A stretch of 64,000 nucleotides of DNA from Montifringilla adamsi (taxonomy: Eukaryota > Chordata > Aves > Passeriformes > Passeridae). The notes under the pieces are model-generated. The model was not told where the DNA came from. It searched no databases and worked only from the letters and a program-made list of their open reading frames with translations. Shown piece by piece: positions 1 to 12,048 of the stretch; position 1 is the first letter of the stretch, and each line of letters opens with the position of its first letter. Location of the stretch: NCBI GenBank assembly GCA_017590115.1, contig JAGGNK010003335.1, forward strand, positions 10,726,286-10,790,285, read 5' to 3'. The position numbers were made by a program, and so were the translations under genes.

Positions 1-879
1 TAAAACTCCACTACTGTAATTTTAATATATGGCCAGAAACTAAAAGACAGACCAAGACAAGGGCTGCCAATCCCTCTTTCTCCTCTCTCTTCGCCTAATG
101 TGCCCCCAGAAAAGCACAGACCCTTCATGGTACAGTGGTTACTACAAGAGCAATCCCATGATGAACGTTGCTTTTAACAGAAAGCCTCATATCTAATTGT
201 AGTGGGGATGAGGGGGATAGAAAGCTCTGTCACTTAGCAGAAATGATTTGGGACAGAAATTCAGTGCCTAATATGTTTGTAAGCATCTAGTGAGGGTCTG
301 GGTAGTTCCTGGGCAGAGTAATAACTGATATTTTCTGTTTCATATTTATAATCCAGAAGAGTTAGCCCTTCAGTAAGTGTAAGCTGCACTTCCATCATAT
401 TTCCATTTGGGTTATGAATATTTCACACACCTGCAGTCTCAAAAGCACATAATTGCAAAACCACACTCAGACAGGGACTGAATAAACACTGTTGCTGATT
501 CTTAATGAGCCATTAATCAGATGTTTAACTACAGGTAATTCCCTTGAGTCCTGATGTCCCAAGAAAAATCTGTATTCCCTCTAAGTCACAGAGAAGCAGA
601 TGACTTAAGAACAGGAAATTTTGAGGTGCAGGCTGAATGAACAACATTGGCTTCCTGTAGCAACTCTTAATGGTGAAAAGTAACATTTTTTACATTTTGT
701 TTGGGCGTCTAAGTCTCACTGCCATGAGCCATGGGCTCTAGCACCAGACAAGGACTTTGTAGGAGCTAAAGACTTTTGTTCCAGTCGTTGGAGGGTAAAT
801 TTGGGCCAGAGCTGTGAAGATTGCTCTGCTTGCCTCCTGTCAGTCAGTGTTACCAGCTTTTCATGGAGGGCACTAAGGA
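1..879. other. Noncoding stretch, no gene seen
   Basis: AT-rich, CpG-poor sequence with no convincing open frame, splice-flanked exon or RNA gene. I see no recognisable repeat before the LINE fragment that starts near 880. Confidence 0.5.
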
Positions 880-1115
880 TGTGATTCTTCACACAGTGTG
901 AAGTCCCCTCTGGAATCCACTGTCAAAGGAGGGTGTGTATTCCAGCTGCATTTCAACAAGGGTTGGATAATTTTATGGCCACTCTTATTTGTAGCTTTGC
1001 ATGGTAAATTAAGGGTAATAAAAGGATAATAAAAGCAGGTATTTCAAAGGGTTCAAAGTGTACTCTGCAGGAGTCAGGAAGGAAATTTCTTCCGGCAGCA
1101 GTATTGTATTGTTGT
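880..1115 (+). mobile_element. Old L3/CR1-like LINE 3' fragment
   Basis: Recalled similarity to the 3' region of old amniote L3/CR1-L3-type LINEs. Elements line up in the expected order: an 'attcttcacacagtgtgaa' block (893-911), a 'ctggaatccactgtcaaagg' block, 'gggttggataattttatgg' near 960, and finally 'ggagtcaggaaggaaatttc' near 1070-1089, the spot where related elements carry a 'GGTCAGGAAGAAATTT' segment. The copy is 5'-truncated, heavily diverged and noncoding. Family naming comes from memory rather than alignment, so the boundaries are approximate. Confidence 0.65.
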
Positions 1116-2816
1116 TTAGCTAAACTGAAATGGACATCTCTTTCATGGGGAAAATAATAATTTTAGAATTTTATTTAAGTCCAAATAAGTCCAGTGCTAT
1201 ATTTTGAGCATGAGCTGATGTGCTGAAAAATCATAGTTCAAAAGCATTGTAGTCTTCCACTAGAACAGCTCAACGTGTTGAGGAGTTTCTTAAAAAAAAG
1301 AAAAAAAAAAGGTTTTCCTAATTTCTAAATTTGTGTCAAAACATGTCTGGTTTCAGTCCCAGTTTTGCTGGCACTAAAATGTCATATTGTGCTACAATGG
1401 CTTGGTGAGTTACTGATGTTCATGACAGATCTGCAGTAAACAGCATTTTGTAAAGGACACGAGGGTTTTAGGAGCTTATCCATTTCTCTTTGTCACACAT
1501 TCTCCTATCAGCCAACTGATGAGTGTAGCTGGTGTTCCTCTGAAGAGCAGGCACATGGAGGTGAAGCCAACCTACACATATCAGATACCAGAGGAGCTCC
1601 AGGTTATTAGCTATGGAGAACAAAAGGTTTTGGAGGCTGTCTCCATCTGTTTCTCCCTCCTGTGCCAGACACACGGTGTAGCAGACCGTGTCTTCACAGA
1701 CATTTTCCAGGTGGAAAATGTGCACACAAGAAGCATCTGCATCAACTCCTATATCTCTTTCCCAGAGCACAAGCTCCTTCCATCACAGCTGAAGGAGCCG
1801 TATCCCAACAGCAGACATCCATAAAGTCTCAATCATGCTTTTAATCCCTGCCTTTTTTTTTTTTTTTTTTTGTGGGGCTGTGTGCAAGACCCTGCTTGAG
1901 AGAGCAGTGGATGTGTTTGTACTCTGCTTGCAGAGGGATCCCATACAGCTGCACTCCTGCCTGTGTTGCCCTCTTCCTCAGAGACCAGCATAGAGACTGA
2001 ACTGGAGGTGGCTGAGGGAAGATTTTGGGCAGCAAGGCACTGCTCTGTGGAACAGCCATGGCTCAAAGTGCTCCCAGGCCCAGGAAGGAATAGATGGAGA
2101 GCACACACAGGTCTTCCTGAAGGGATCAGCCACCAGCAGAGCTGCCCAAACCAGCATGCCCCACCAATGTGGGTGCTAAAGAAAGCTCAGATGATGAAAA
2201 CATGCAGCATTCACTAAGAGGAAGGTGCTTTCTTCGTTCCCTCCTGTGGGAAGTGTGGCTTGCTGTCAGCAGGCTCAGGATGTGCTGAGCAGAGTCAGTG
2301 GCTGCAGCACATGACATGCTGTCCCACCCTCACAGCTGCAATCACCATCTCTGTTTTGCCTCTTCTCTGCTGCTGGCACAGCTCCCAGCAGCTTTCAGGC
2401 CAGGCATCATCTCCTCCTGCTGCTGCTGAGGTGTCTTGGTGTATGGCAGGGGAAGGGGAAGGGGAAGGTGGGTTGAGGTAAAGGGTAGCAGACAACACCA
2501 ACAAATGAAAGAGGCACTTCTGCCTTCAGACTTGCATTTGTAGGCAGAAGCATGTGCAAAGCCCCCTCTGTGGTTCAGCAGCATCTGCGTGGCCATTTCA
2601 CATCCAAACAGGGGCAAGGTGCTCTGAAAAACTAATGAGAGCAATGTAGAAGTCTTGTTAGGCTGCCCTCAATAAAACAACACTTGTCATACAGACGAGA
2701 GGGTACATCATTCATCATTGCTGGGTTCACCTGCCAAAAGAGAGCTATAAGTTTTCTTTTTTCCATCCACAAATCTTGAAGTTCACTGTGATTTGTCTGG
2801 ACAGTTTCTCTCTGAG
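1116..2816. other. Noncoding stretch; short frames open on both strands
   Basis: Contains a 19-T run (1853-1871) and a short GGGGAA tandem (about 2451-2468). At 1468-1824 both strands are open for about 100 codons, but neither translation resembles a known protein and no splice structure supports an exon. I see no gene. Confidence 0.45.
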
Positions 2817-2860
<44 letters not shown>

Positions 2861-2878
2861 AAAAAAAGAAAAAAAAAA
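2817..2878. repeat. Poly-A tract (42 A, then interrupted)
   Basis: An uninterrupted run of A from 2817 to 2858 continues as A-rich sequence broken by single G bases to 2878. It is either a mononucleotide microsatellite or the tail of an old retroposed copy. No recognisable element precedes it. Confidence 0.9.
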
Positions 2879-3190
2879 GTTTTGAATTTAGTAAATAATC
2901 CTCAGGAATATTGACAGAAGATACATAAATGCCAACACCTCCTCTAAAGATATTGTTCAGTGTCTTAAAATCAACATATGCACATGGGGTGACTGGTTGT
3001 GAATATTTTCCCTAAACAAAACCCCAGCCAGGGATCCCAGCCGGCCAGCAGGGAGCTATGCACATGGTGAAGAGCAATGCTCTGCCTTCATTGCAGGCTT
3101 AATTTATGAACTAGATTTATTAGGTCTTTTTTATTGAGTTACTGCATATCCTGCTTCTTCCTGTGTCAATAGCTGTGTCCAGGGAGAAGA

Positions 3191-3191
<1 letters not shown>

Positions 3192-3255
<64 letters not shown>

Positions 3256-3323
3256 AACAAAAAAATGCGCCCCATTTCCCTTTACCAAATTATGTTTCCT
3301 AGAAATGCAGTGGAAATAATATC

Positions 3324-3357
<34 letters not shown>
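3192..3357. repeat. Two poly-A tracts (63 A and 33 A) about 70 bp apart
   Basis: Runs of A occupy 3192-3254 and 3325-3357, separated by about 70 bp of ordinary sequence. They generate spurious poly-Lys or poly-Phe reading frames. Runs this long may be partly mis-sized in the assembly. Confidence 0.9.
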
Positions 3358-3359
<2 letters not shown>

Positions 3360-4437
3360 GAAAAGTGAAAAGAAAAGGACCCAAAGCTTGGCACCACTTT
3401 GCCCATGCAAATTCAATATTTGCAAATTCCAGTGTGAAATGGTTTCACTTTCTGTTTTGTACCCAGAAGAAAAGAAGCCAAAGTGGGCACTGCAGATGAG
3501 AGAGAAGCCCTCTCCCAGGGCATCCTCAGCACAGCTTGGCATTGCTCTCTTCCACATGGCAGCTCAGCCACAGAAAATGCTCCAGGCTCCTGTCCAACAC
3601 CCCTTGTTCTCCACTGCCTCCTAGGGAGCAGGGACACAGCATGAGGAACTGGAAAGGTGTGCTCAAAAATGGTCCGAGATCGTAGCAGAAACTAAAAATA
3701 GCAGGAAAAAATTATACTGTGCACATCTTGAGCTTCAGGTTACTGTCCCCTGCTGTATGCTGGGTGCTGCTGGTAGCTTTTCAGGACATAACTGAGTGTC
3801 CTTTGCCTGTAGCTCTGCAGTCTCATAAAAGGATCCACTTCCTGCAGACTCTGATTGCACATAATTACTTTTTTTCCTTTCTAAATTGCAGTTTAGAGAT
3901 TCCCCCAGCTTCTGCACCTGACAGTTCAGGAATGATCTAAAGCCTAAAATCAAATTACAGACAGGTAATAGAGCTAAAACCACCTTAATGTATAATAAGT
4001 ATAATGTTTTGCACACACCTAAGAAATATTCTTAGCACTGTTAGATCAAACATAATAAAATTAAGTTATGGACTACTGAAATCACAGCAATTCAGCATCT
4101 TGTCCTTGGAACACAGAACAAGAGACACTGAGATATTAGCCCTGATCTTCAAATCATCTCCAAAGCTGTATCTATTATTGTTGAGGTTTTTGTCTACATG
4201 CTGTGCTTTTTTTGATATCTATTTATTTTTCTGCTAAAACACAGATGTTTGTGCTGTATTGTATTCATATGAACCAGCCAGATAAGCATTCAGCTGCTCT
4301 GTGCGTGTAAGTACAATCATTTTGCATGTAAGGCAAGGAAAAAACAGCCCCTGTCAGCTGAAATAGCAAAAAGAAAAAAAAAAAGAAAAAGCAAAAATAG
4401 GAGTGTGTGTGAACAAGCATTCAGTGATAGACGCCTT

Positions 4438-4461
4438 ATCTCTGAGACTGATCTCAGAGAT
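4438..4461. other. Perfect 10-bp inverted repeat with 4-nt loop
   Basis: ATCTCTGAGA (4438-4447) is the exact reverse complement of TCTCAGAGAT (4452-4461), with loop CTGA. The DNA could extrude, or a transcript could fold, into a short hairpin. It is too short for a microRNA precursor. Function is unknown. Confidence 0.85.
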
Positions 4462-5689
4462 TTTGGCCCTTTAGCATGAGATTGATGTGGAACAGTTTTC
4501 AGTTTTGACATTGTGTTGGACTCATCAGAGATGTTGCCATTTTTGCAAGAAGGGAAAGCTGGTGTCTGCCTCAGCAGGCAGCAGAGCAAAGCAGCAGAGG
4601 CTCGGGGAGGTCTGATGTGTCTTCCTTATGGGATTTCTCTGCAATACTTTCTATTGATCATATGTTGTCCTTTCCCTCAAACACCCCTGTGCCACATTTG
4701 CTGTTTTTGGGCCCAGCTCCAAACAATATTTATTTGCCTTTAATTTCAAGGGTGTTCTGAGAGTTGCAGGGATCCCCTAAATACTTGAGGAATACTCAGG
4801 GAATTGGATGGATGATAGTGTAGGCTCTGCACACACACAGTGGGGGGAAGTAGAGCTAAAGCCTGGGCTAACCTAACATGGGTATTTAAGTAGTTTAATT
4901 TTGAACTAATTTTAAAATAATGGAGTTAGATTTTCTATGCTCCTAATTCTACCTGAGTGAACAATAGAATCAAATTCCTTCAGACCATGCATGCTGTGAT
5001 CCCAAATATTCAAATAGAATTGAAGTGTCACTGTGGGCTGATCCTGCCCATGTAAAGCTCTGGTGATCCTCAAGTGCCCAGGAAGGGGAACTCAAGGCAT
5101 CACTTACATGGGCACAGAATAGAACAGAATCAAGGCCTTTGTGTTCAGTAATTTTGACATACTAATGCATTCAGCTCTCAATCACCTAAGCATCAAAGCA
5201 ATTAAGCTTTGGTTTTCAGCAGTGCATCCTAATTGTGCAGTCTTCTCTGCAGAGATAGATGATCAAGCTCACATGGCAGTGCAGAGCTCAGGACAGGGAT
5301 ATCCATCTCCCACTCAGCTCCTGCCTCTGGGTTCTCCCTGCAGAGACAGTGGTTGGTGCTCAGGGACATGTACCCTCGACCTGTTTCCCCTTCAGTGTCA
5401 TTGATTCCATTTTTGGTACTGTCTGACCTTGGAACACCCTTTGTTTTTTATTTTTAAGCAGATTAGGAAGAAAGCTTCTTGGAGGGCTTAAAGGACTGTA
5501 TGCTAAAGATGATTTCTACAACCTGATATGGATTACCATAGTTACTCTGTCTGAGCATGGCAGCTTTCCAACTCCTCTGCCAGGAATGATCTAAAAGCTT
5601 TTCTTTTATTGTGTCTTGAGGTGAGAGTCTGGCTTTAAAAAGCTTTCAGAATTCTAATTCTTTCCTCCAGTTTGTTGGCAGGGGGAGTC

Positions 5690-5835
5690 CAGGGCTGCTC
5701 CATCCATCTGATGTCTGATATCACTGATAACCCACAAACGGCACGCTCGGGATCTCTGATTATGCATGTCCAATCACTTCGTTAATTGAGGGAAATGCAG
5801 CTCATGGCATCCCCGTTATCTCTGCAATCTCTTAT
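5690..5835. promoter_or_regulatory. Candidate conserved noncoding element
   Basis: This block keeps several CpGs in an otherwise CpG-poor region ('aacggcacgctcgggatc', 'cacttcgttaattgag', 'atccccgttatctc'). It also has homeodomain-like TTAATTG and octamer-like ATGCAT cores, and no good open frame. That composition is typical of vertebrate enhancers. The call is inference from composition only. Confidence 0.22.
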
Positions 5836-8279
5836 TCCTCCAGCCTCTTTCCAGGCATACTGTTCAGGGTTTGTGGCACTCCTTCATGGAACATGTGCAT
5901 TTGCTAGGCCAGATCTGCAGTTAGCAAGAGCAGCAGAATGTAAAGGGCAGTCTCTTGAGTCTTGTTATCTTCTTATGCACAGTAATAGCACAGTCTGCAT
6001 GCCATTCATGATTTTTATTTAATAGAGTTTCCTGGTGTGTATTTTAGGATTCATTTAAAAATACATCAGTGATGAGCAGGGTAAGAAGAAGAAACTGAGC
6101 CAAAAATTCTATCTAAACCCAGACCAATAACTGTCTTCTCCTGCCTGCAGCTGACATTTAGGAGTATTCTTAAATCATTTTAAGTGATTTTTAAAAATCA
6201 CTTCCAAAAAAAGGAGTCTGAGGGAGAGACTATGGGTGGATTGCCTGATGCCAGCATGAGTAGGGTGAAGAAACTGGGTCCTAAGTTAATGTTGAATTAA
6301 TGTTGATAAGTGATTAGAGAGAAACTGGAAATGGCAGACTGTGTGTGGAATATTTCAGCATTGCTTATGGCACTATTTTAATGATGAAAAATCCAGGTTT
6401 CTAAATATAGTGCTGATTTATTACTTGGGATTTTAACTGGGGCTCTTTCAGGATTCCATGGACTGTGGCATGGACCACCCTGCTGACCACACCTGGGCAG
6501 GGAGCATTTTAGCACATTTTCTATTTTTTGTCTCTATTTGGCAGGTCCAAGACTGGGACAGACCCATTTCTCTTAGACTCAAATTAATACTTTATCCATG
6601 AGACTATTCTTTATCCTGCTGTACTGTCTGGAAATTATAAATTATTGCTGTAGATAACAAATACTTTCTTCCTCTTCCTCCCCACTGCTTAGCCCTTGTC
6701 CATAGTGCTGTCCTTCCTGACTTCAACAGTTGGGTTAAAGCCTGTACAAAACCCCAAGTCATAGTGAAATGTCAGCACGCAAAACCAGTCCAAAATTTCT
6801 GGATTGCTGATACAGACAAGCTGCACATTCATCCATCTCCCTCCCGAAATCAATAAGGCTCTCAGCAGAGGGGTCCCAGCAGAGCCTTCACTGTAGTTTT
6901 TCTGCTCTGATCCGTGCTTTTGGCCAAACATCCTGAGGTGCTGCAGCCCAGGCTGCTCAGGGGCTGCCAGGGCTGGTTCAGCCCATCAGGTCCACCAAGC
7001 CCAGCCCAGGAGATATTTTAAATACCATGAATATTTAAAATGAGCAAAATCAAGCCCTCGAGCATCCTGCTTTTCCAAATTGTGAGAGCTGTGACCAAAT
7101 ACTGACACAGGTTGTTTACATAATTAAAATTAAGCCTTCTTTTCTTTTTTCCTCCTCTTCCTTTTCCAGCAGCACCCCATTTAATGCCTGTGGCAAGATT
7201 CATCACCTGGAGGCTGTTTTTTATGAGATTTGACAAAGATCATTCAGGAGTCAATATTTTGCCAAAAGCTAAGTGATAAGTCTAGTGACTTGCATATAAT
7301 TACTCCTTTTCTTTTATGTCTTTCTTTTTTCCCCCTCCTCTTTTCATTGGGGCTTTGAGTTACTGACAGCAGAGCAAATGAGCTATGCTCGGGAGGTATA
7401 AAGGCTTCAGGTTTGTACTTTGCTCACTGCCTCAGCTTCATTTTGCATGATTTCTGAACAACAGCAGGAGCACCGAGACGCCGTCATATCTTTATGTACA
7501 AAACCCACAGCTCTCCACTGAATTCCTTGGGGTTTTCTTGTCATTTGATGAGGTAGGCAACAGGTTCAGCAGGACAAAATGAACTGGTTTAAGGGAGCAG
7601 GGTATGGAATGGGAAAGGGGAATGAGGCTCTCAGATATCTATAGGCTCCTTTAAATAACCTGGGCTGGATTTTGGTAAAAAGGTGAATTTTGGTACAAAG
7701 AAATTTTTGTCTTTGTAAATGGACCTTAGGCAGAAACCAGCATAAAAATCCTCTTGGCAGCTGGCTCCCTTCCTACATATGATCACCCTTCAGCCCATAA
7801 AATTACAGCTCTATCTTTGTACCAATGCAGTTAAAAGAGCAGATTTATCTGGGGCTATAAATCAGAAGCTGATGCGCAGCAGTGGCTATGTGCTGCCACA
7901 CCCGTGCACAAATGCCCCAAGTCACACTTGTTCAATTCTGGTAAAGATGTTTCTGAGATTTTGCAAAGAAATTTATATTGCAGATTTTTGGGTTTATTTG
8001 TCTGATTGCCTGGCAAGTACCAGTGAGGCTTTTTAAGAAGGTCACATGTGAAGGAGCAGTAAAAGGAACTGGATACTGCGGCTCTGGGTCAGGAATCTGG
8101 TCCCATCAAACCCAGTTTACCTGTAAAACCTTCCAAAAGGGAGAAAATTCAGTCCTGTCTCCCTGGAAGTAAAGAGTTTCCTTGTGACTGAGTTAATGCT
8201 CACAGGGTGGTATGAAATGTGTCTATATTGATTTCAAAGAGAAGGTTGTTATGAGGAAGCATTTCCAAAGACTCAAGGC

Positions 8280-9280
8280 TGGTTAGTTCACAATCATTTT
8301 GTGTTAAATAATTCAGAAGCTGATGCAAAAGTAAATTAGTAAGTAGTCTAAACAACACGGTTTTGTGGCAAACTTTATCAAAGAGACCTAATTTTTACTC
8401 TCTGATTATATTATGAGTCTGGTTGACAAAAATGATCGTACAAATTTAGTGCATTTAGACTTTGCGAGGTGTTTGACTTGGCGGTGAATGGCGTGCTGAT
8501 TAAACATTAGCACCATTCAGTACCATTAGAATATGCATTAAATGGATAATGAAGTGCCTGGCAGAGCTCAGGGAGTGGCTGTTGATGGGGAATCAGGACT
8601 AAACGGACCTGTGGTTTCTGGGGCACATTAGGGTTAAGTAACAAAGCTCTCTGCTCTTTGTATCAATGGTCTAGAGCAAAACACAAAATGAAAAATTTTT
8701 GCAAAATACTAAGAACTAGAGAATGGTAGGCAGTGAAGAGGAAAGGAGGCTGGCACTGGGGAAGGTGAATTTTTTGGAAAAGGGGATGAGGAGCCCATCA
8801 GGCCCATCTTGGTCTGTGCAAGGGCACAGCCCTGCAGGCGGGAGCACTCATGGGATGAAGGGAGCATGATCCAAGAAGCCTCTGCACATCGATCCTGCTG
8901 TGATGGCCTGACAAAGGGAATTTATGTGGCCTTTAAATACATAAACAAGGGAGCACTGAACAACAGGAAAAGAGGTGATTTTAACTTTTATTGCAGTGCC
9001 GCTAAAGCCAGGTCTCAAGTAGCAAAATATTGAGTCAAAACTTTGTAATGATATGAAAAAGTTGGAAAGTGGGTAGGAAAGAAAGGCTAAAATTATCTGA
9101 GGGTATGATGAAATGTTTTACAGTAGGAGGACTGAAAGGTTCAGAATTTCATAGACCAAAAAGTGGTCTGAGGTGATTTTTTTTTGGTGCATGAGTCTAC
9201 TCTGGGAAGAAAATAACTCCGTCCTAAAAGGAGAGAAAAATAAAAGAAGAGCCCATCTCTGAAAGCTGAAACAGATATAA
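8280..9280 (+). mobile_element. Ancient turtle-type CR1 fragment, RT region, sense strand
   Basis: Colinear recalled similarity to the reverse-transcriptase region of old sauropsid CR1 LINEs. A 'ggcaaactttatcaaagaga' block (8369-8388) is followed by 'gtctggttgacaaa' (8418-8431) and 'catttagactttgcgaggtg'. That last block corresponds to the LDF-K-FD segment of the RT palm, now frameshifted. Next come 'gcattaaatggat', 'gatggggaatca', 'atcaatggtctagagcaaaa' (the IND-LE region), 'acataaacaagggagcac' near 8940 and 'agagcccatctctgaaagc' near 9250. Frames are broken throughout, so the copy is dead. In a mammal-style annotation this could be mistaken for a conserved noncoding element. Both ends are approximate. 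Confidence 0.75.
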
Positions 9281-10227
9281 TTAAATGAGGTGTGGGGTTA
9301 GTGAGAGTTTATTGGGGTTTGTTTTATTTTAACTGGGTAGTGATTTTAGTCATTAGAGCACATTATCAAGAGAACAAAATAAGAAAATTCTTTGCTTTTT
9401 CATGGCTCCAGAGTAAAACTTGCTGCTGTTCCCCACTATTGACTTTTTTGGGACTTACAGCTCTGTTTGATTAGAAATAGCTGAGTAAAACACACTGGTC
9501 TGTTATAAGGTCAAAGGAAGACCTAATGAGTGTTCCTGATGTTTAACTTGTTGACACTATAACTGGGGATGAACACAGTGATATTAAAACAGCCTGCCCC
9601 AGTCTCAAAAGGAAAAGCTCTCCCACTGTTATTAGCTTCCTCGTGTGTGACAGTTGTTGTTCATACATTTTTAATGTTTTAATCTGGAAAGCTCATTGAC
9701 ATTTTGTTCCGACACACGCGGTGCTGCTCCGCAAAGGAGGACATTTGTTCCTGCAGCTGCACCATCTGGGCAGGAGAGCAACAGGGCTGCCCCAGAGCGC
9801 TCTGCCCTGCCCTGCAGAGGCTTGCCAGGACTCCTCAGGTGCTGGAATTACTCCATTGCCATCCACATGGTCTGTGCTGAACTAATATCAAGGCTGTCTT
9901 GGGTGGCTCCAGCACAGCCAGGACTCTGCTCTCTGCTCAGAAGGATCAGCAGCAACAGGCAATGGTTTGATAGAAGATGGTGCAAACCTGATTCCAGCAT
10001 CAAGCCTTAAAGTTTTGGAGGCAAAAGGAACAACTACAGTTATGAAATGTGTCAGGAAGTATTTCCCATCAGGAAGTAGAGAATGAACTGACCACAGCTT
10101 GGCCCAGCTGTGTCTGTATCTTACCCATGCTGCAAGCTGCTGTGTCAGATATTAAAGCTGACCTTGTGCTGTGCCTGTTCTCTCTGCTCTTCAGCTGTTA
10201 CTCACCCTGAACATAACTCCTTTTTAT
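9281..10227. other. Noncoding stretch, no gene seen
   Basis: No recognisable exon, RNA gene or repeat. A slightly GC-richer patch lies at 9700-9960 and keeps a few CpGs ('cgacacacgcggtgctgc'). It carries a 104-codon open frame that resembles no protein family I know. Confidence 0.4.
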
Positions 10228-10378
10228 CCCCCCCAAAAAAACCAAATCCAAAACCAAACAAAAAAAACCCAAAACAAAAAAAACACCCAAAAAACCCCCA
10301 CCCAAAACAAACAAACAAAAAAAACCACAACAAAAACCAAAACCCCCCCCCAAAAAAAACCCAAACAAACCAACAAAC
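10228..10378. repeat. A/C-only low-complexity tract
   Basis: About 150 bases consist almost entirely of A and C (one T at 10247), made of irregular CCAAAA/CCCAAA/CAAA units and a C9 run near 10343. The complementary strand is T/G only with many G runs. Imperfect unit spacing suggests slippage and decay of a CCCAAA-type simple repeat. The reading frames crossing it are artefacts of composition. Confidence 0.9.
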
Positions 10379-12048
10379 TTTTGGACACAAATTCTGCAGT
10401 ACTCTCATTCCCAAATCCCTGCCAGGCAGGAATTGATGCCTTTTCTCCTCCCCAGGCAGAGACTGAGAAAAGTTTTGTCTTAGCTTGACCCATCTCCAGC
10501 CTCAGCATAGTGGATTTGTTAGAGATTTCCCCTGGTTCCATTCCTGCAGTGACATCCATTTCTAGCAGCTAAACCCCAAATGCATCCACATGTCACGTCG
10601 CTGGCAGTGCCACAAGGTGCTCCAAGGCCAGTGCCTCTAAGCAGGGAGGAGGGAGTGGTGCACAGAAGCCTCTAAATTCCAAAGCAGAACTATAAAGAGC
10701 TGTAATTGTACCCAGAGTAACTTCCCTGCTATAATTCTCAGCAGGAAAACAATTACATTGCAGCAGTATAACCAGACAGACACGCTGTAAATACAAAACA
10801 TCCTTTGGAAATATATGCTCCACATTCTAAATACATTTGGAATTAAGGCAAACAACTCTTTTCCAATTGGGATTCAAGGCAGACATGCCGAGGGGTTTGG
10901 GATTTTTTTTTTCTTCCCCCTTATGCTTCTGCTTTTCTGTTTAGCAGACAGATAAAGGTGCTGTGTTAGTTGATATGTGGATGGCACTCTCAGGCTGTTG
11001 TAGGAGAAATGGCAGGGGAGAGCTCACCCTCACGCTCAGTCCCTCACTCTCCCCACTGCAGCTGGCTGCTTCTGTCCTCCTGAGATGAAGACAAGTGAGA
11101 AGGGGGGATCTGGTCGTTTTTTGGCACCAGAGAGGACAGAGCCAGAAGCACAGAGCCAGATCAGCTGCTGGTGCTGGGATGCTGCAGCTCTGCTGAGCTC
11201 AGCTGGTTCCATACCCTCAGCCTGCTCTGGGCACTAGGGGAGGATAGAGGACCACAGAGCCCGTGGGTCATGGACACAGCCCTGAGGAAAATGGGAATGC
11301 TGCAGGGTCTGCTGCCCGAGATCTGCTGCTTCTGCTACAGCAGAACCCGGAGAAGCAGCTATATACAGAAAGGAAAGAACCCGTGCCTTGTTTTCTTTAT
11401 ACCTTTATTTGGTGGACTCAGGGTTGGTATTTGGGGCACGCTGTCTTTCCCCAAACATTCAGGATTTGATTGATGGTCGTTTTTAAGTAGTAAGATGTTG
11501 ATCCGCCAGAGGTTATTTTAAATTACTGAGCTTGAAAGATATATCTGAAGTCTATTTAGAGAGCCTAAAACGTATATAAATGCAATGTTTTAGTATCTTC
11601 ATTCATCTTTTGAGGGATTTTATGCAGCATATGTTCCTACACTGCTCAAAGAAGTAAAATTTGGCCATTTTCTGCTGCCTAGTCCAGGCCCTCTTGGAGA
11701 AGGGTAACTTGGCAGGCTGGGAGAGTTTTTTAGTTTCTACCATCCCTCACCCAGTTCAACTGGAGAAGGAGACGGGGCAGGGGGAAGAAAGGTTCTAAAG
11801 AAATGTGTTTGAAAATCTACACAGTTCTCTGGGAACAGAGATATCTTCTCTATATGTATTTTAAAACCATTCTCTGCAGTATGTTTTACAAACCTGCAGG
11901 AAATTTTTCATTGGATACTTTGGGAGGGAAAATACAAGTTTATGTGGTTGGATCAGTCAGGGTATGGCTTGCAATGCTTCATGCTGATTCTGGATGTGAT
12001 TTATTCAAGTTATTCAAGTTATTGTGAGGTATTCCAACACTTTCTATA
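10379..12048. other. Noncoding stretch, no gene seen
   Basis: Mixed-composition noncoding DNA. A 9-bp inverted repeat pairs GCTGCTTCT (11325-11333) with AGAAGCAGC (11351-11359), and a TTATTCAAG unit is repeated at 12001-12023. No exon or RNA gene is supported. Confidence 0.4.

Larger units (their letters stand above)
3358..8279. other. Noncoding stretch, no gene seen
   Basis: AT-rich noncoding DNA. It includes a perfect 10-bp hairpin at 4438-4461 and a candidate conserved noncoding element at about 5690-5835, each listed separately. A TATA-like 'gtataaagg' occurs near 7400 but has no supporting CpG island or exon. No coding exon is recognisable. Confidence 0.45.

Noticed and set aside
1468..1824. 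Overlapping frames of about 100 codons on both strands
   Set aside because: No similarity to known proteins, no splice borders, and typical of chance frames.
3163..3624. 153-codon Lys-rich protein
   Set aside because: Poly-A runs translated as poly-Lys. No conserved sequence remains outside them.
7390..7460. TATA-type promoter ('gtataaagg')
   Set aside because: No CpG enrichment, initiator, exon or donor follows.
8480..8505. miR-124-like 'ggcggtgaatggcgtgc'
   Set aside because: Only the GCGGTGAATG core matches, there is no precursor stem, and the stretch falls inside an ancient CR1 fragment.
8380..8560. Conserved enhancer candidate
   Set aside because: Order and content match the CR1 reverse-transcriptase region, so it is annotated as a mobile element. 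Exaptation remains open.
10110..10559. Asn/Lys/Pro- or Phe/Trp-rich proteins of about 105-111 codons
   Set aside because: Translation of the A/C-only simple repeat in various frames.
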